Source: Paracyclopina nana (taxonomy: Eukaryota; Arthropoda; Copepoda; Cyclopoida; Cyclopettidae). From it: a DNA stretch of 64,000 bases. Under the pieces are notes generated by a model. That model worked only from the letters and a program-made list of their open reading frames with translations. It was not told the origin of the DNA and did not search any database. Location of the stretch: contig JAGUCH010000001.1 of NCBI GenBank assembly GCA_019096065.1, forward strand, positions 2,356,001-2,420,000. Direction: 5' to 3'. Positions 43,001-54,800 of this stretch are shown in pieces (position 1 is the stretch's first letter; each line of letters begins with the position of its first letter). Both the position numbers and the translations under genes were made by a program.

Positions 43001-46000
43001 GGTGTGATTCTTGTAGAAATCACCCACAAATGACTCCCCAAAGGCAAACAGTCCGCAGACTGCGATGGACATGTACTCCTGTGATTTGTAGTGGGCAATA
43101 CAGTGATACATTGGTTGGCGATTAAACTCTCTGGGAAGCTGGATTTCTTGCCATTTGTAGTCGAAACGAGTGATCAATCCAAACTGCTCAATCGTGAAGG
43201 ACGACTGGTTCTTGCCAAGGTTTAGCATCAACTTGATCAGTTGTTTGATGCAACCAGAAAGGTTGTGCATTGGCTCGATTAAGAATTGAGTGCGAATGTC
43301 AAAAGATCTCAACATTCCCAATGGCGTGGCAGCATTTCGTCCGAGCAATTGTTCAGGTGTGAACTTGTCAAGACCCTCACGAGAAATCTGATCAGCAGAG
43401 TCACGCCACCAATGGCTAGTCCTCTCAGTGGAATCCATAGTGCTGGCTGGAAATACAGTTTTGTTGCCAACCCTTTCTCCTTTGCATGTGCACCGTTCAC
43501 AGCTATAAGTTCCAGCATGAGATTTGCGTCCTGTCAATTTGGCTCTCACAGGAGCATCACCCACCATTCTCCTGATGCTGAACTGGCCACCGTCTTCAAG
43601 CTCCTCAATCAACATCGCCATGATCTTGTTTGGGTCTAGATCAGCTTGTTTACGATAGACGTGAAGCCCAACCTTGTAAGTGTGTCTGCAGGGCGGAATC
43701 TTAACGGACAACACATTGAGTTGAGTGTCACCACTGTGGCTCAAAGGCACGCCATCCATAAAGAAAACAAGTCGTTTTGATTGGACGTGACCTGTCTTGT
43801 GTTCATGACACGCTTCAGCATGATTCCAGATGTCCTCTATTGAAACATGAGCATACTCAGACAGTTTCATGTAGCGTTTCTTGGGAAATTCCTTTCGTGG
43901 ATATTTAGTACGCTCCACCTTGATAACTTCTTTTGTGATCCTGTCCAGAAACTCGTATTTCATAGTGACCGTCACTGGAGCTGGAAGGTATCTCTTCTTG
44001 GCCGTCTCAATGCATGGGAATGCACGTCCATCAAACTCAGCTCGAATCAGATCCCAGATCTGACGTGTTCCTGACTCCGTACAATAAGAGCGAGTTGTCA
44101 CCTGATCAAACAATTGGAAGAAACATTTGTTTCTCTCTTGGAGATCATTGTTTCGTCTGGCTTGCTTGCACCACTTCTTGTAATCCTTATACCTCATCCT
44201 CACAGAGCAAAGGCCTTCGATTTCAGAGTCTGAATCAATGCTAATCTCTGGATCACCTAGGTGGAAATCGCCATCTGGTTCCTCAGGAGGTGGCTGTGGG
44301 ACTGGAATGATCTCATCAGGATCTGACTCAGTTTCCTCATTATCCGCATAGTTTCCAACTTCCGTGTTTTCAAAAAACTGACTCTCCTCTTGACTAGGCT
44401 GAGATGAGGCTTGTCGTTGCAATTGCACAAGACCAGATGGGCCAGCAATTGGTTCTTTCGAAGCTTCTTGTGACTTATTGTCGCCAGCATCATCAGCAGG
44501 TTTGTCATCCAAGTCTGGTATTTCATACTCTCCTTCAGATGATGAGTCTGAATTTAACTTCCGATTCTGACGTTTTGGCTTGTCATCAAAGTTTGGTCTC
44601 TTCAACTCACGCTCTGACGAGAAACTGTCGTCGTCATGTAATTTCAATTTGGTCACATCAACATCTACGCATAGATGACCATCAATGACTTGGCCTTCAG
44701 TGTTAGGAGTAACACCATCCAGATAGTTCACAGGCTCATGAGATCTTGATGCTCCGGGTTGAGCGAGCTCCAACATTCGCAGATATTCCGGATCAAAGAG
44801 CACGTCGTCGTCATCACTTTCTGGAGGAGCTATTTCTTCAATTGGTTTGATCTTTGGCTTCACAAACCTCTTAGCTCTTTCTGGTGGCTCATTGACACAT
44901 CTCGCACTTGTAGAAGGCTGATCATTAGCAATCTCCGGATCACTTGAGGAGGACGCCAGAACTACACGAACTTTGTTGGCCCGCTTTGTTGGAGCAACTT
45001 CGCCATCAGAACTGTCTGACGTAAGAAATGGCTCATTTTGCAATGCACTTGCAATTTCGCCCTGAATTGCAACAATTCTGCCTTCGTTTTGAAACAAACT
45101 GCGAATGTCGTCGTCGCTGAAAAATGAAACGAGGCATGAGTTTCAATCAAGAGAAGTACAAAAGAAACAATAGACTAACGTACCCATTTACTTCTTGTTC
45201 ACGCAAGACACCATCAAGCCTTGTAGCGCTTCCATGAATGTTTAGCTTGATGGAATCTAGGTCCGTGTTGATTTGTTTCAACATCTTCGAAGTCTTCTTA
45301 CGACTGGTCTCAGACCAAGTCTTACTCGGCCGGCTTCGTTTTACGGGTCCCATTTTGCTGTTTTGGGCGTCAATCACTTGAAATCGTGTTCTTCACATTG
45401 GAGAAAATCACTCGCGCCGGTCTTATTTTCAAATTGTGGGGCGGAAATAGCAGCTGTCGATTTCTCAACGTTTTTTGTTGGCTGTCACATTCTTGTTGTT
45501 TCTGACACATATCAGACGAGAACTTGACACATTTAAACGAGCCTAGAAATAAGGTGAAAATATTATTTTACAATTTCCTGTGCTCAAAAAAACTCGCCAA
45601 ACGGCATCACGTCAAAAAAACCGCCATTTTCAGACGTCGCTTTTATCAGAAATTTTACGATGAGCAAAAATTCAACCACAGTGTACGACAGAGCCATCTT
45701 GGCTTGCTTGGAGGACACCCCCGTCTTCTCGTTCTTGCCTATGAACACCGTTTTGGACAACACTCTCACTTTGGAGAATGGTGGATTGCCTTTCAATCCA
45801 AAAAAGACTTTAGGAATGAGACGAGAGGTCAACGTATCTTTAAAAATCGGCGGCATCCAAAAGGAATACTATGTGTTTGCGAGAGTAGAGAAAGGTAGCA
45901 TCATATTCTCATATCTTTATGGTCATTTCATCATTTATTCTTTTCAGGGACTTACCAATTCATGGTCGACATGGTCCTCAAACAACTGAACGACCACATT

Positions 46001-49000
46001 GATGAAGTCAACCAAGAAGAACGAGAGGAGCGCTACCATGCCATGGTTGGCTACTTCTTTGAAAAAGTCACCCGTGACAAAGTCTACGCCAGACGAGATC
46101 CTGTCACAAATAAGTACGAGTTTAAGGACTGGAACAGCATCGAGACCAGAGGAAAGAAGAAGCAGAAGCAACTTGTTGAACACGAGCCACTCACTACAGG
46201 CGAGACAACTGACGACAACATCGATTTTGAGACCAGCTTGCGAGAGTTACGCAAGAAGCGAAAAGAGGCTGATGAGAAAAGTAAAAAATTCGCATTGGCG
46301 AAGAAGCAGGCTGAGCAATACTTGTCCCGCTACAATGCTCCAGCATCGACATCAGCAACATCTGGTCAGACCGTGACGCCATTGTCAACTAGCGCGGTAA
46401 CGAGCCGCACGGGATCACCACAGCCTCAAATAGAAAGGTCGACAACTCTGCCGAATCCGGGTGATGCTCGGAGCACAGCCTCATCAGACCATGGCGAGTC
46501 TCAAGACAGCCAAACTGATGATTTCAATCAAGGCTTTCTGGACTCCTCTCAAGTTGATGCTTCTGAAGCAATTGCTGTTCCAGTTCCAGCAAACCCTGAA
46601 ATTTCAGTCCAGGTCGAAGCAAGGACACCAGCTTTAAGCCAGACATCATCTCAAGATGCCATGACGACCACCTTTGGCCCTGGAACTTCAGCTGCAGCTT
46701 CCGCTGACCCGAACATGACGTTCGCCCCACAAGGATCTGGTCAACAGTCACATCAGACTGCTTCAACTCAGCCTGAAGAAATCTTGACTACCAGAACAAT
46801 TCTTCCCGATGCGAACTTTGAGAAAGAGTCGAATGTCTTGGCTGATCCAAACGCCACGTTTGCTCCAGAAACAACACGAGCAGTAAGCACGTTCGAACTG
46901 AACACAACGTTTGCAACTGGAGTAATTGATGACAGTGGCACTGCAGCAAACAACGACCACCTTCAGGAGATGTATCTGGTATGATCTTTACGTAATCTTA
47001 AATACATTTTACAATTAACCTTTGGCTTTGCAGGATCTCGGTAATGTGGACAATGCCACAGTCTTGGTGACCAAAGAGTACTTTGACAAGGCCATCGATA
47101 GCTTGTACAGGAGACTTCGTGATGCTGCTGAGGAAGACCTGAAGCAACTAAAAGAGTGCTTCTCCAACGATGTCAAATCCTTGAAAAAGAAAATCGACAA
47201 CAAGTTTTCTGGCATATCCGTAAGTAGTTTTGACTTATACTCTGACCAGATCTTGTTGTGATGCTTATGTCAACTGCACTGTTATCTTACAGGAAGTCAA
47301 GAAGTCAATGTCCGACATGACAAAGAAGATGACCACCATCAACGAGAACGTCAGTTCTCATTCGCCAGCCAAATTGCTTCGAGGAAACATGGAGATTCGA
47401 GGAAAAGGTCGACTTATCTTGTTCAGAGTGCTCCCTTTCACTTATATGGGTAAAGCATGCGATGTCTTTTTTGCATGCCCGTTCGTTCAGGTACTCTAAC
47501 TTTCTAATCACAATGTTCATGAGTTCTTGACATGTTACGTTTTCTAGGAACAAATGTGCTCTTTTATTGCTCCCTACTTTAACAAAGTCAGCCTTGAGGG
47601 CATGAACATCACCGTTTCGAAAACATGTCTCAATACCTTCTTCAGCCCACTTGCCAGAGCCCATTTGATTTATGGTAAAAATCCGAAGTAAGTAACATTC
47701 AGCAAACATCAGTGTTATTTTGTGTCTAACTGATGTGATCTTGACGTTTGCAGTTCAACCAAGAACATGTACTTTTACAAGAGGCCCATCCCCGCTGGGA
47801 TGCACACAATGGTGGAGAAGAACCTTGTTCAGGCAATCGAGGAGATGTTCAAAGTGGCCCGTGACTCAGAACGTGGCAACATCTTGAGCATGAGGAGCGC
47901 TTGCACCAAGACATTCACCACGGACAGGAGCAACATGATGTATGAGGCCATGTACAGAACTGCCAATGTCATGGATGCCGTCGCTGCTGTTGTGGAGAAC
48001 GACTACAAATTTACTGAGCATAACAAGCATACTCACACCAGAACGACACGACCCATTCCACCTCAAGCTGAGCACTTTGCAGAGGTCCTCAAACGAGCAG
48101 AGTTTAAGAAGCAAGATCAATCTGACAAGACCAACCTGCCAGATAAGGACAATGTCTTCAGCACAATGTGTGAAAAGACAGTCCTCGAAGTTTTTGACAT
48201 CAAAGAAATGATTCGAAGGATCATGGCAGCCGCTCATTGCTTTGAGCAAGACTACAGAAACTTGTCCTTTGACAAGGTTCCGTCCATTCCCGAGGTATAT
48301 TGTCACTTTCTCGTGTGATATTTCATTTCTTGATGACGAAAACTTTCAGTTGCCGGCAATCTACGAGGAGGTCAAAGCAGAGGTCACTGACATACGTGAA
48401 CTTGTCAAGGAGTATTCTGCAGATGCGTATGTCCACTTGCCTGAGGTCATTGTCATGTCTGAGAAGGATGCCAAGGACACTAGTGGAAAAACGAAAAGTT
48501 CTCGTAAGAAGCCGGCTAGACGAAGCTTGCAAGAGGACATCGAAATGCTCACCAGTGAGAGTGAAGGAGATGATGACGAAGCAAGCACGGTAAGGTTGCA
48601 ATTCTACTCATGAACACATCAGATTAACAGCTCAAATTTTCAGACTGATTCATCAATGAAGCGTGCCCATGACAAAACTGTTGCAGACTATGACAGCGAG
48701 GATGACTTCCAAGCTCCACAACCTAAAAAGCAAGCAATTGCCTCACAAGCACCAAAGCCACCTGTAAGCCCTGATCCTAAGCACTATCTTTACAATATTT
48801 TATTCAAAGCAATAGTCTCCTTCATGAATACTTGATTGTGACTGCTCATATACTAACTAAATCCATTCCTCATAGGTGATCCCCATCCCATCTACGTCAG
48901 GATCTCAGCAGAACTTGCCTCAACATGAAAAAGATCCGAACTTGACTGACTCGTCCACCTCAAATTAGATGCATGCGTCCATTCCAAACGATCCGTTCTG

Positions 49001-51831
49001 AAATTGAAAACCTTAGCGAGTGCTTTTAAGCTGCGGGAATTCAAGAACACGAATGATCTAGACGAGAAGAAATATTTCATTGCAAACTTCAGATTTCATT
49101 ATTAAACATTGATGCAATAAATTCAGACGTCATATGATACTCTGCTATGTAATTAACACAAGGCCGTCAAGGCCACAAAAGGCCTAAATCAAGAAATGAC
49201 TATTTTTTTCAGAAGTCACATTCTCATCAATTCATGTCATGATCACATATCCATTCTCATTTCTGTTAATGAGTTCATGAAGTTCATTGGTAGCCAGTTA
49301 CGTTGGGTGCGTTGAAACGGCTGTCAAGTTCTCATGTGATTGACATAAGTTGTTGGGTAGCCAAAAAAACAACCTCGTCTGAAAAAGGCAAAAAAATCTC
49401 ATCACTTTTTCCCGCATCGTGACATAAACAAACAAGATCTTGTTGTAAATTCTGTTAAGATTCATATGAAAATCTTGTCACCAAAATTGACTTTTTTCGT
49501 AGTGGGGCAATAAATCACTCAGACTTTTTGGACTTCCTGTATTATAGTAGTTGCACGTATAGTTATTTTTGTAATTGCCAATTTTTAACCTGGCTCTAAG
49601 CATACTAGATAGGAAATACAAAGCAGTTTTGTAAAATAAAAAATCAGCTCAACCTCGAAAAAATCCATTTTCCTCGTGGTAGTATAAGAATTGTTAATCC
49701 AGCTTAAAAAGTACTTCATACCTTGGAAAACTTTTGAGAGTTGATGCTTGAGTCATAGTTGAGTATGGTGTCAAGAATGAAGGCTCCCAAGGATGAGGCT
49801 TGAGTGGCTTCCAAATGTGGGGCCAAATGAGAATGAATAAAATCCTGGCTGCCACGACAGCCGTTTTCTTCAGCATCAAAGGCCACGAAAAAGACTGAAA
49901 AATCAGGCACGTAGCAAGGTGCTGAGGCTAAAATACGAGCAGCCTCAAGCATCGCGGCTACTCCCGATCCATTATCGTCCACACCAGGGCTGAGGCCAAA
50001 TGTATCCCAATGAGCTCCGACCACCAGAATTCGATCTTGAGATGTATTGAAAAACTTGCCGGGGATCAATCCCACGATATTGTTTCCAGATTCAGGAGGG
50101 CTTGGCGAATCCTGAAAATGCATGGATAGAACGCTAAAAATGGCCTTTTTGCAGGAATTTTGCAGCCCAGGTGCTAGATAGTTTGAACGTCTAAAAAATT
50201 CACATTTTTGTGGCAGGAAGAGCCTGAATGTCCTGATCAGCTAGGATATGAAGCAGGTGTCAAAATGTGAAAGGCCTTCAAAATTCGATTTATGAGCCCA
50301 TATGTGAGACTTTGGATGAATTCAATTTGTAAAAGAGCCTTTTTCCAAAAGAAGAAAGGTTCACAACCAGCTATCTCATTACGCATAATTTCAGGGGATT
50401 ATCCTACTAGGATTACTTTTTGCTCTTTGAACAATTAGAAAGCCAATACAGCTGAACTACAGTAAACAAATTTGTTTGCCTCAAAGTTTGGCCATTTTGC
50501 CAACAACTAGACTGAATTTGGCTTCGCTTTGCAAAGTTGAGCAGAAAGTTGGAGGCTACCTAATTAGGTAATAACGGGGCTAGGCCATAATTGAGCGGCT
50601 TTCTATTGAATCTATTTGCGAGGCCTTTGAGTTTTTCTTTTATTGCTTTATTGCTAATCACCAGTGAGCTTTTATAGCATCACCTCTCACAGGAAAAATT
50701 ATAACCTTTATCTACCACTCGAAAAGGCTTAATATGACCTTCTACCTACAATGGATTTGTCATACCGCTAGTTTCTAAATTAGGCATGAAAAGGGTAGCC
50801 TTGCATCATAGTGTAAAGAAAAATAAATCTTTACCTCAAAGGAGTTGTCCACTGTGACTTTTCTGAAGAGGAACTCTTCAGATTTAACCAAAAGTCCAGT
50901 TTTGGCCATTTCTCTGAAAATAAAGCCTCCCACTTCTTCTCTCGCTGCTGGAAATAATTTGGCGTTTCTGGGCCTTGAAAAGACTGATTTCAAGTGGAAT
51001 TTCATGAGTTCCTTTTGAGCTGACAACGGCGAGCTCTTCGTTGAAACATTGGCCATAACCTCATTTTCTTCCACAAAAAGTTTTTTCATATCACTGCCAA
51101 CGTGGTCAGGGCTGAGCTAAATAAAGAAAACATCCTAACTTTAGCAAAAGTTATTACAACTTTTCTTTAACTAATATTATACTAAGCTTTCACTTATTGC
51201 ACAAAATTAAAAACATCTTCTTTTAGTTAAAAAAAGATTCTGCATTTGGCAAAAAAACGTGACTAATAAGCATGATCTAAGCAAAATGCTTCCACTTAAT
51301 TGATTTTGGTAGCTCCTGTACTAAAAAATTATAGAGATAATCCATCTTACATTGAGAAAATCCGCCTCTTGGGCTAATTTTCCAACCAAGTTTTTCATTA
51401 CTGGCAGTTTTTTAAGCAGGCTGGAGTTGACTTGCACGTGGAAGAACATTTCTTCATATTTTTTCACGTTTGGCAACGGTTTCCAGAATCCAATGGCATA
51501 GTTTTGCAAAGCGACTGTGTCTTCAGACAGTGCCAAAACCACCTCATCTTCGCTGTAACCAAATACTGAAAGCAAACAAAAGGAGACAGGATTCAAATGG
51601 TTTTTATGCAAAAAATATATATTTATTAATATTTTTACAAAAAGATTATTTTGAAAAAGCTCTGCTTCACAATTAATTCAGCTGTGAATATTGACATCAC
51701 GTTTTACAAAGAGTGGGGGATTTTTAATTAAAAGCAGGGAATAATAAAAGGCTCTGTTTACCATTCCTGCTACGTGCTTCAGCGACAAAAAGTGAGCTTA
51801 TCCAAAAATGAGCACAGAAAATCAACAACAT
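40058..51831 (-). CDS. Secreted/ER M28-family zinc metallopeptidase with long acidic C-terminal extension
   Basis: Six exons in transcription order (51762-51831, 51351-51565, 50835-51116, 49722-50111, 41115-41439, 40058-40878), with phases in agreement, give 700 residues. Residues 1-19 form a signal peptide (LLIFCAHFWISSLFVAEA). The M28 aminopeptidase core is present: GAHWDTFGLSPGVDDNGSG with ligands His about 223 and Asp about 235, the Glu pair in FDAEENGCRGSQ (about 270-271), then SDHSRFWYH and the final ligand region FHRECDTYDDL. M28 enzymes remove N-terminal residues or small caps from peptides in the secretory path or extracellularly. After the core (ALVKAVFEL) comes an extension of about 225 residues rich in Asp, Leu and Asn with no recognised domain, ending DKYEL. 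Intron 4 is 8.3 kb because a CACTA-like transposon sits in it. Confidence 0.88.
42359..45353 (-). CDS. CACTA/En-Spm-like (CMC superfamily) transposase
   Basis: Two exons (45184-45353 and 42359-45116) give 975 residues. The N-terminus is basic (KRSRPSKTWSETSRKKTSK, a likely nuclear signal), followed by about 330 mostly acidic, disordered residues. The catalytic part carries the pattern known from animal CMC/En-Spm transposases: FFMDGVPLSHSGD (first Asp, about 510), RRMVGDAPVRAKLTGRKSHAG (second Asp, about 576) directly followed by the Cys-X2-Cys motif YSCERCTCKGERV, and further on FLIEPMHNLSGCIKQLI. The C-terminus includes a KWVKLEEREMLVSK segment. The ORF is intact. The superfamily rests on these motifs and on the CACTA termini; I did not identify the third acidic residue with certainty. 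Confidence 0.78.
45354..45659. promoter_or_regulatory. Central bidirectional promoter of the CACTA-like transposon
   Basis: Only 306 bp separate the start codons of the two divergent genes, so both must be driven from here. It contains several TCTGACAC/TGTCACAT-like motifs related to the subterminal repeats, which could allow transposase feedback. No TATA box is obvious. Confidence 0.5.
45660..48968 (+). CDS. Second protein of the CACTA-like transposon (unknown function)
   Basis: Nine exons (45660-45894, 45948-46978, 47034-47219, 47293-47490, 47548-47687, 47754-48294, 48350-48589, 48644-48763, 48876-48968) give 927 residues with all phases consistent. The N-terminus (about 1-150) is folded-looking and includes GTYQFMVDMVLKQLNDHIDEV and RRDPVTNKYEFKDW. 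Then comes a Ser/Thr/Pro/Gln-rich region with imperfect repeats around ADPNATFAPE and similar, a coiled coil (about 430-500, DVKSLKKKIDNKFSGIS), a second folded block (about 500-750) and a charged tail with SRKKPARRS. Two-gene CACTA elements in plants encode a transposase and a DNA-binding partner (TnpD and TnpA), so an accessory DNA-binding role is a reasonable guess, but I see no named domain. Confidence 0.7.
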
Positions 51832-54800
51832 CTTATCAAACCTCCGTCCACTAAAGATCTGAGGTACGTGTGAGAAACTTTGTGTCTAAGATGCTCGAAT
51901 GCAATTGGAAACCTGGGCACTCAGATGCAAAAGTTGGCCGGCGCCGCGAGGGCTCCGGGCGGTTTCAATGCTTTAACAATAATTTCAACCTGAACAGGTC
52001 CAAAAATGTCTTCGTGGTTTCTTTACAATGATAGTTCAGTTACGATCGATGAAGCATCCAGGAAACGTACTTTTTAGAGGAAAACTTTTAAATTATGCAT
52101 TTTGGATCATACGCGTCTTAATGCATGTACCTTGCATGTAAGGAGAAACGAGGAAAAACAGACGATCTTCGTCAGTGCGCCTCATAAACTCATTACTTAT
52201 GAAACATGATCTAAATCATAGTAAGAGTCCTCAATTCTCAATTGAAAATGGATTAGGGTTATTTTAAGCCGTGTGTTACAAGTCCATTATTTGAAAACGC
52301 AAATATGATGAGAAAAAAAATTCTTTTTCACATATCTAAATAGATTTGACAGAAACCGAAGATTTAAAAAAAAGTCTTTCTATATTTCAACCCACATTGA
52401 CTTGGCAAAGGACCTAACCCAAACTACTTACAACACCCAAAAATTATATATTTTCTGAAAGCTAATGTCCTAAGGGTTCATTTGGTGATAAAATAAAAAT
52501 CCTGGCCTATAGCTTCCAATAACATAAAAAACGTTTTGCGCAAAAAAGGATCATTTTTGGGGGATAGTTAGCTTGGATGACCCCCACTAAAATTCAAAAA
52601 TAAAACTTAAGTTACTTCATAGTAAAATGGCTAGAATGAACAGAAACGGAGATATAGTTATGCTAAAAGTTGATTACTGCCACCTTGATTAATTTTGCTG
52701 AATAAGTTTGGCAACAAATATCTCATTTTGGGTGCATTTTACAGACTTGCTTATCAAATAAGAAAAGTTAGATCTCCTTTTTTAAGAGGGGAAGAGGGGG
52801 TCACTGCTATTAATAATCTCATAAAATAATAAACTGTAGGTGCTAGACGTTTTTGAAAATTTTATGTTATGGGAAGCCATACGCCAGGATTTTTAAATTG
52901 CTACCAAATGAACCCTAAGAACATAGGTTTCAGAAAATGTATATTTTTTGGGTGTTGTAAAGAGTTTGGGTTAGGACCTTCTTCAAGTCAATGTGAACCT
53001 TAGGCTCAATTTCTGAGTTGACCAACTCTTACTGTTGGTTTGCACAGGATCTGCAACTGCAGAGATACCTGAATGATCAACCATAGTGATGAAATCCAAA
53101 GAAAGATGACTAATAATATAAGAATTGCCACATTCAAGATTTTTGGACTATACGTAAATGTACCCTTGCTAGTTTGACATCTTTATTTTGCTTAACTTAA
53201 GTTGAGCAAAGAAACTTTGATTGAGCATTATAAATGAGTAGTTTTATTGAGTAATAAACCAACATTCGAGAACCAGCAGGGAACTGTGAAGTAATAAAAT
53301 ATCACTATTTTTGGGAGCCCAAATTCTTACGGTTTAATGGATTGTTTTGTGCTTCCAGAAATAACCTCAAATTTGAGGAAAGAAAGTGAGTATTTTGAGA
53401 AAGTGGAGTGCAGTGGGAAGGTAGTAGCAAATTGGCTAATTTTGGTCAAAACCAGGTCATCTTAATCTAGAGTTGTAGGTTTTGTCGACTCACTCACATT
53501 AATGCAGGAGTGACACAAGAAATCCAGAGCAATCACAGCCACAAATTATCAAGAGGAGCCGAGCTGTTCCACCTCCCACTTTTACTCAGCCTGATGCAAG
53601 TCAGCATATAGTGACAAAAATTGCTGAGCCATGGACCTTTTTTGAGTGAAAAGCCCCTTCGCAATTCCCTGCCATGATAATTCAGAGCCACTAATGAAGT
53701 TGGAAATTCTCAACAGCTTCCATGTTTGATTAGGACAGTTAACATCCATTTGCAAGCACGAATTCTAATTCAACTATGCAAATGCAGGTGCATGCACACT
53801 TGCCAACGCTATTCCTGAAAATCAAGTTAATTCAATTCAATTATCACTTTAGAGATGGCTCTCTTCTGGCAGGCAAATTATGGTTCTGCTTCAAAAAAGA
53901 ATAGTTCTCAAGCATCATAAAGTTGAGCCAATTTGGGAAAAAACATAAGTTGTGCTTAGTCTGCAAAAATGGTTAGTTGAAGTGCGCGCAATTTCATATA
54001 AGTAAGTGTACAAAACCTCTTCAAGGGCAAAAAAAAAAAAAAAGAAAAAAAAGCTTCTATGGTCATGGAAGCGTTTCTGAGATAATTGTAGTCCTAAATG
54101 AGTTACCATTAGAGCCGAGATTAAATTAATTAACTCAACAAAATTCCAGCTCCGTACTACAGTTGTGGTATTCTTTCTTTTTCTTTTTTCTAATTTTCAA
54201 TTTGGCCGCAAATTGACATAAATAGAAAAAGCTACATGATGCCATCATCTCAATGAAAAGCTTAATGTCTCCCTAGCAACAGAGAGACAACTCTTAATTA
54301 AGGTATAGCATGAGAGATCACTGACATATCAATTCTTATTGAGTGGTCAGCCATTCTAAGCTTGGCTTAATGAAAGGTGAAAGGTCACATTTAAAAAATC
54401 ACGAAAATTGACTTTACTCAAGAGCGGTTGCGCGCAAATCTCAAAGATCTGTCTTCCACATACTCGTTATCAATGCAATCAGCCAACTGTTTCTAGAAGC
54501 CTTGACAACTGGGGAATAAAGGAAATACAGCAAAAGGGAGAATGGGCTTACTAAAGTGAAAGCAATAATGTAAGCTTTCATCTTCCCTTCATGGATCATT
54601 GCAGATGATGATACTACTACTGGCTTTCACTTTATTTCTTGTGTGTGTAGCAGTAGCAAAACCATTTCCGCATAGGTGAACAAGCATAGTTTGTATAAGA
54701 ATGGTTTCATCCTGAAATCTCGCTCTTCTCTTACTCATTCTGGGCTTCTTTTGGAGGAGCCCGCGCCCTTGAGCCTACTGCAGCAGCTTTCGCTTCTTGC

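Larger units (their letters stand above)
41646..49508. mobile_element. Two-gene CACTA/En-Spm-like (CMC) DNA transposon inside an M28 peptidase intron
   Basis: The element is bounded by perfect 16-bp inverted termini CCCCACTACGAAAAAA at 41646-41661 and 49493-49508, with a 2-bp CA duplication (41644-41645 and 49509-49510). The CACTA core, short duplication and CMC-type transposase agree. The 7,863-bp element holds two long genes transcribed outward from a central shared promoter: the transposase (minus) and a second protein (plus), both uninterrupted by stops or frameshifts. The subterminal ends carry many short TCATATGA-, TCATGTGA- and GATCACAT-type motifs in both orientations, as expected for transposase binding arrays. 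The host gene reads in phase across the insertion once the intron is removed. Confidence 0.85.

Noticed and set aside
41646..49508. Possibility that the 8.3-kb gap splits the M28 peptidase into two broken genes
   Set aside because: Exons on both sides join in phase 0 with good splice sites and together complete the M28 core, so the transposon is intronic and not disruptive.
54029..54053. Poly-A run that could mark a retrocopy tail
   Set aside because: No coding remnant or target duplication is visible beside it; simple A-rich tracts are common in this region.
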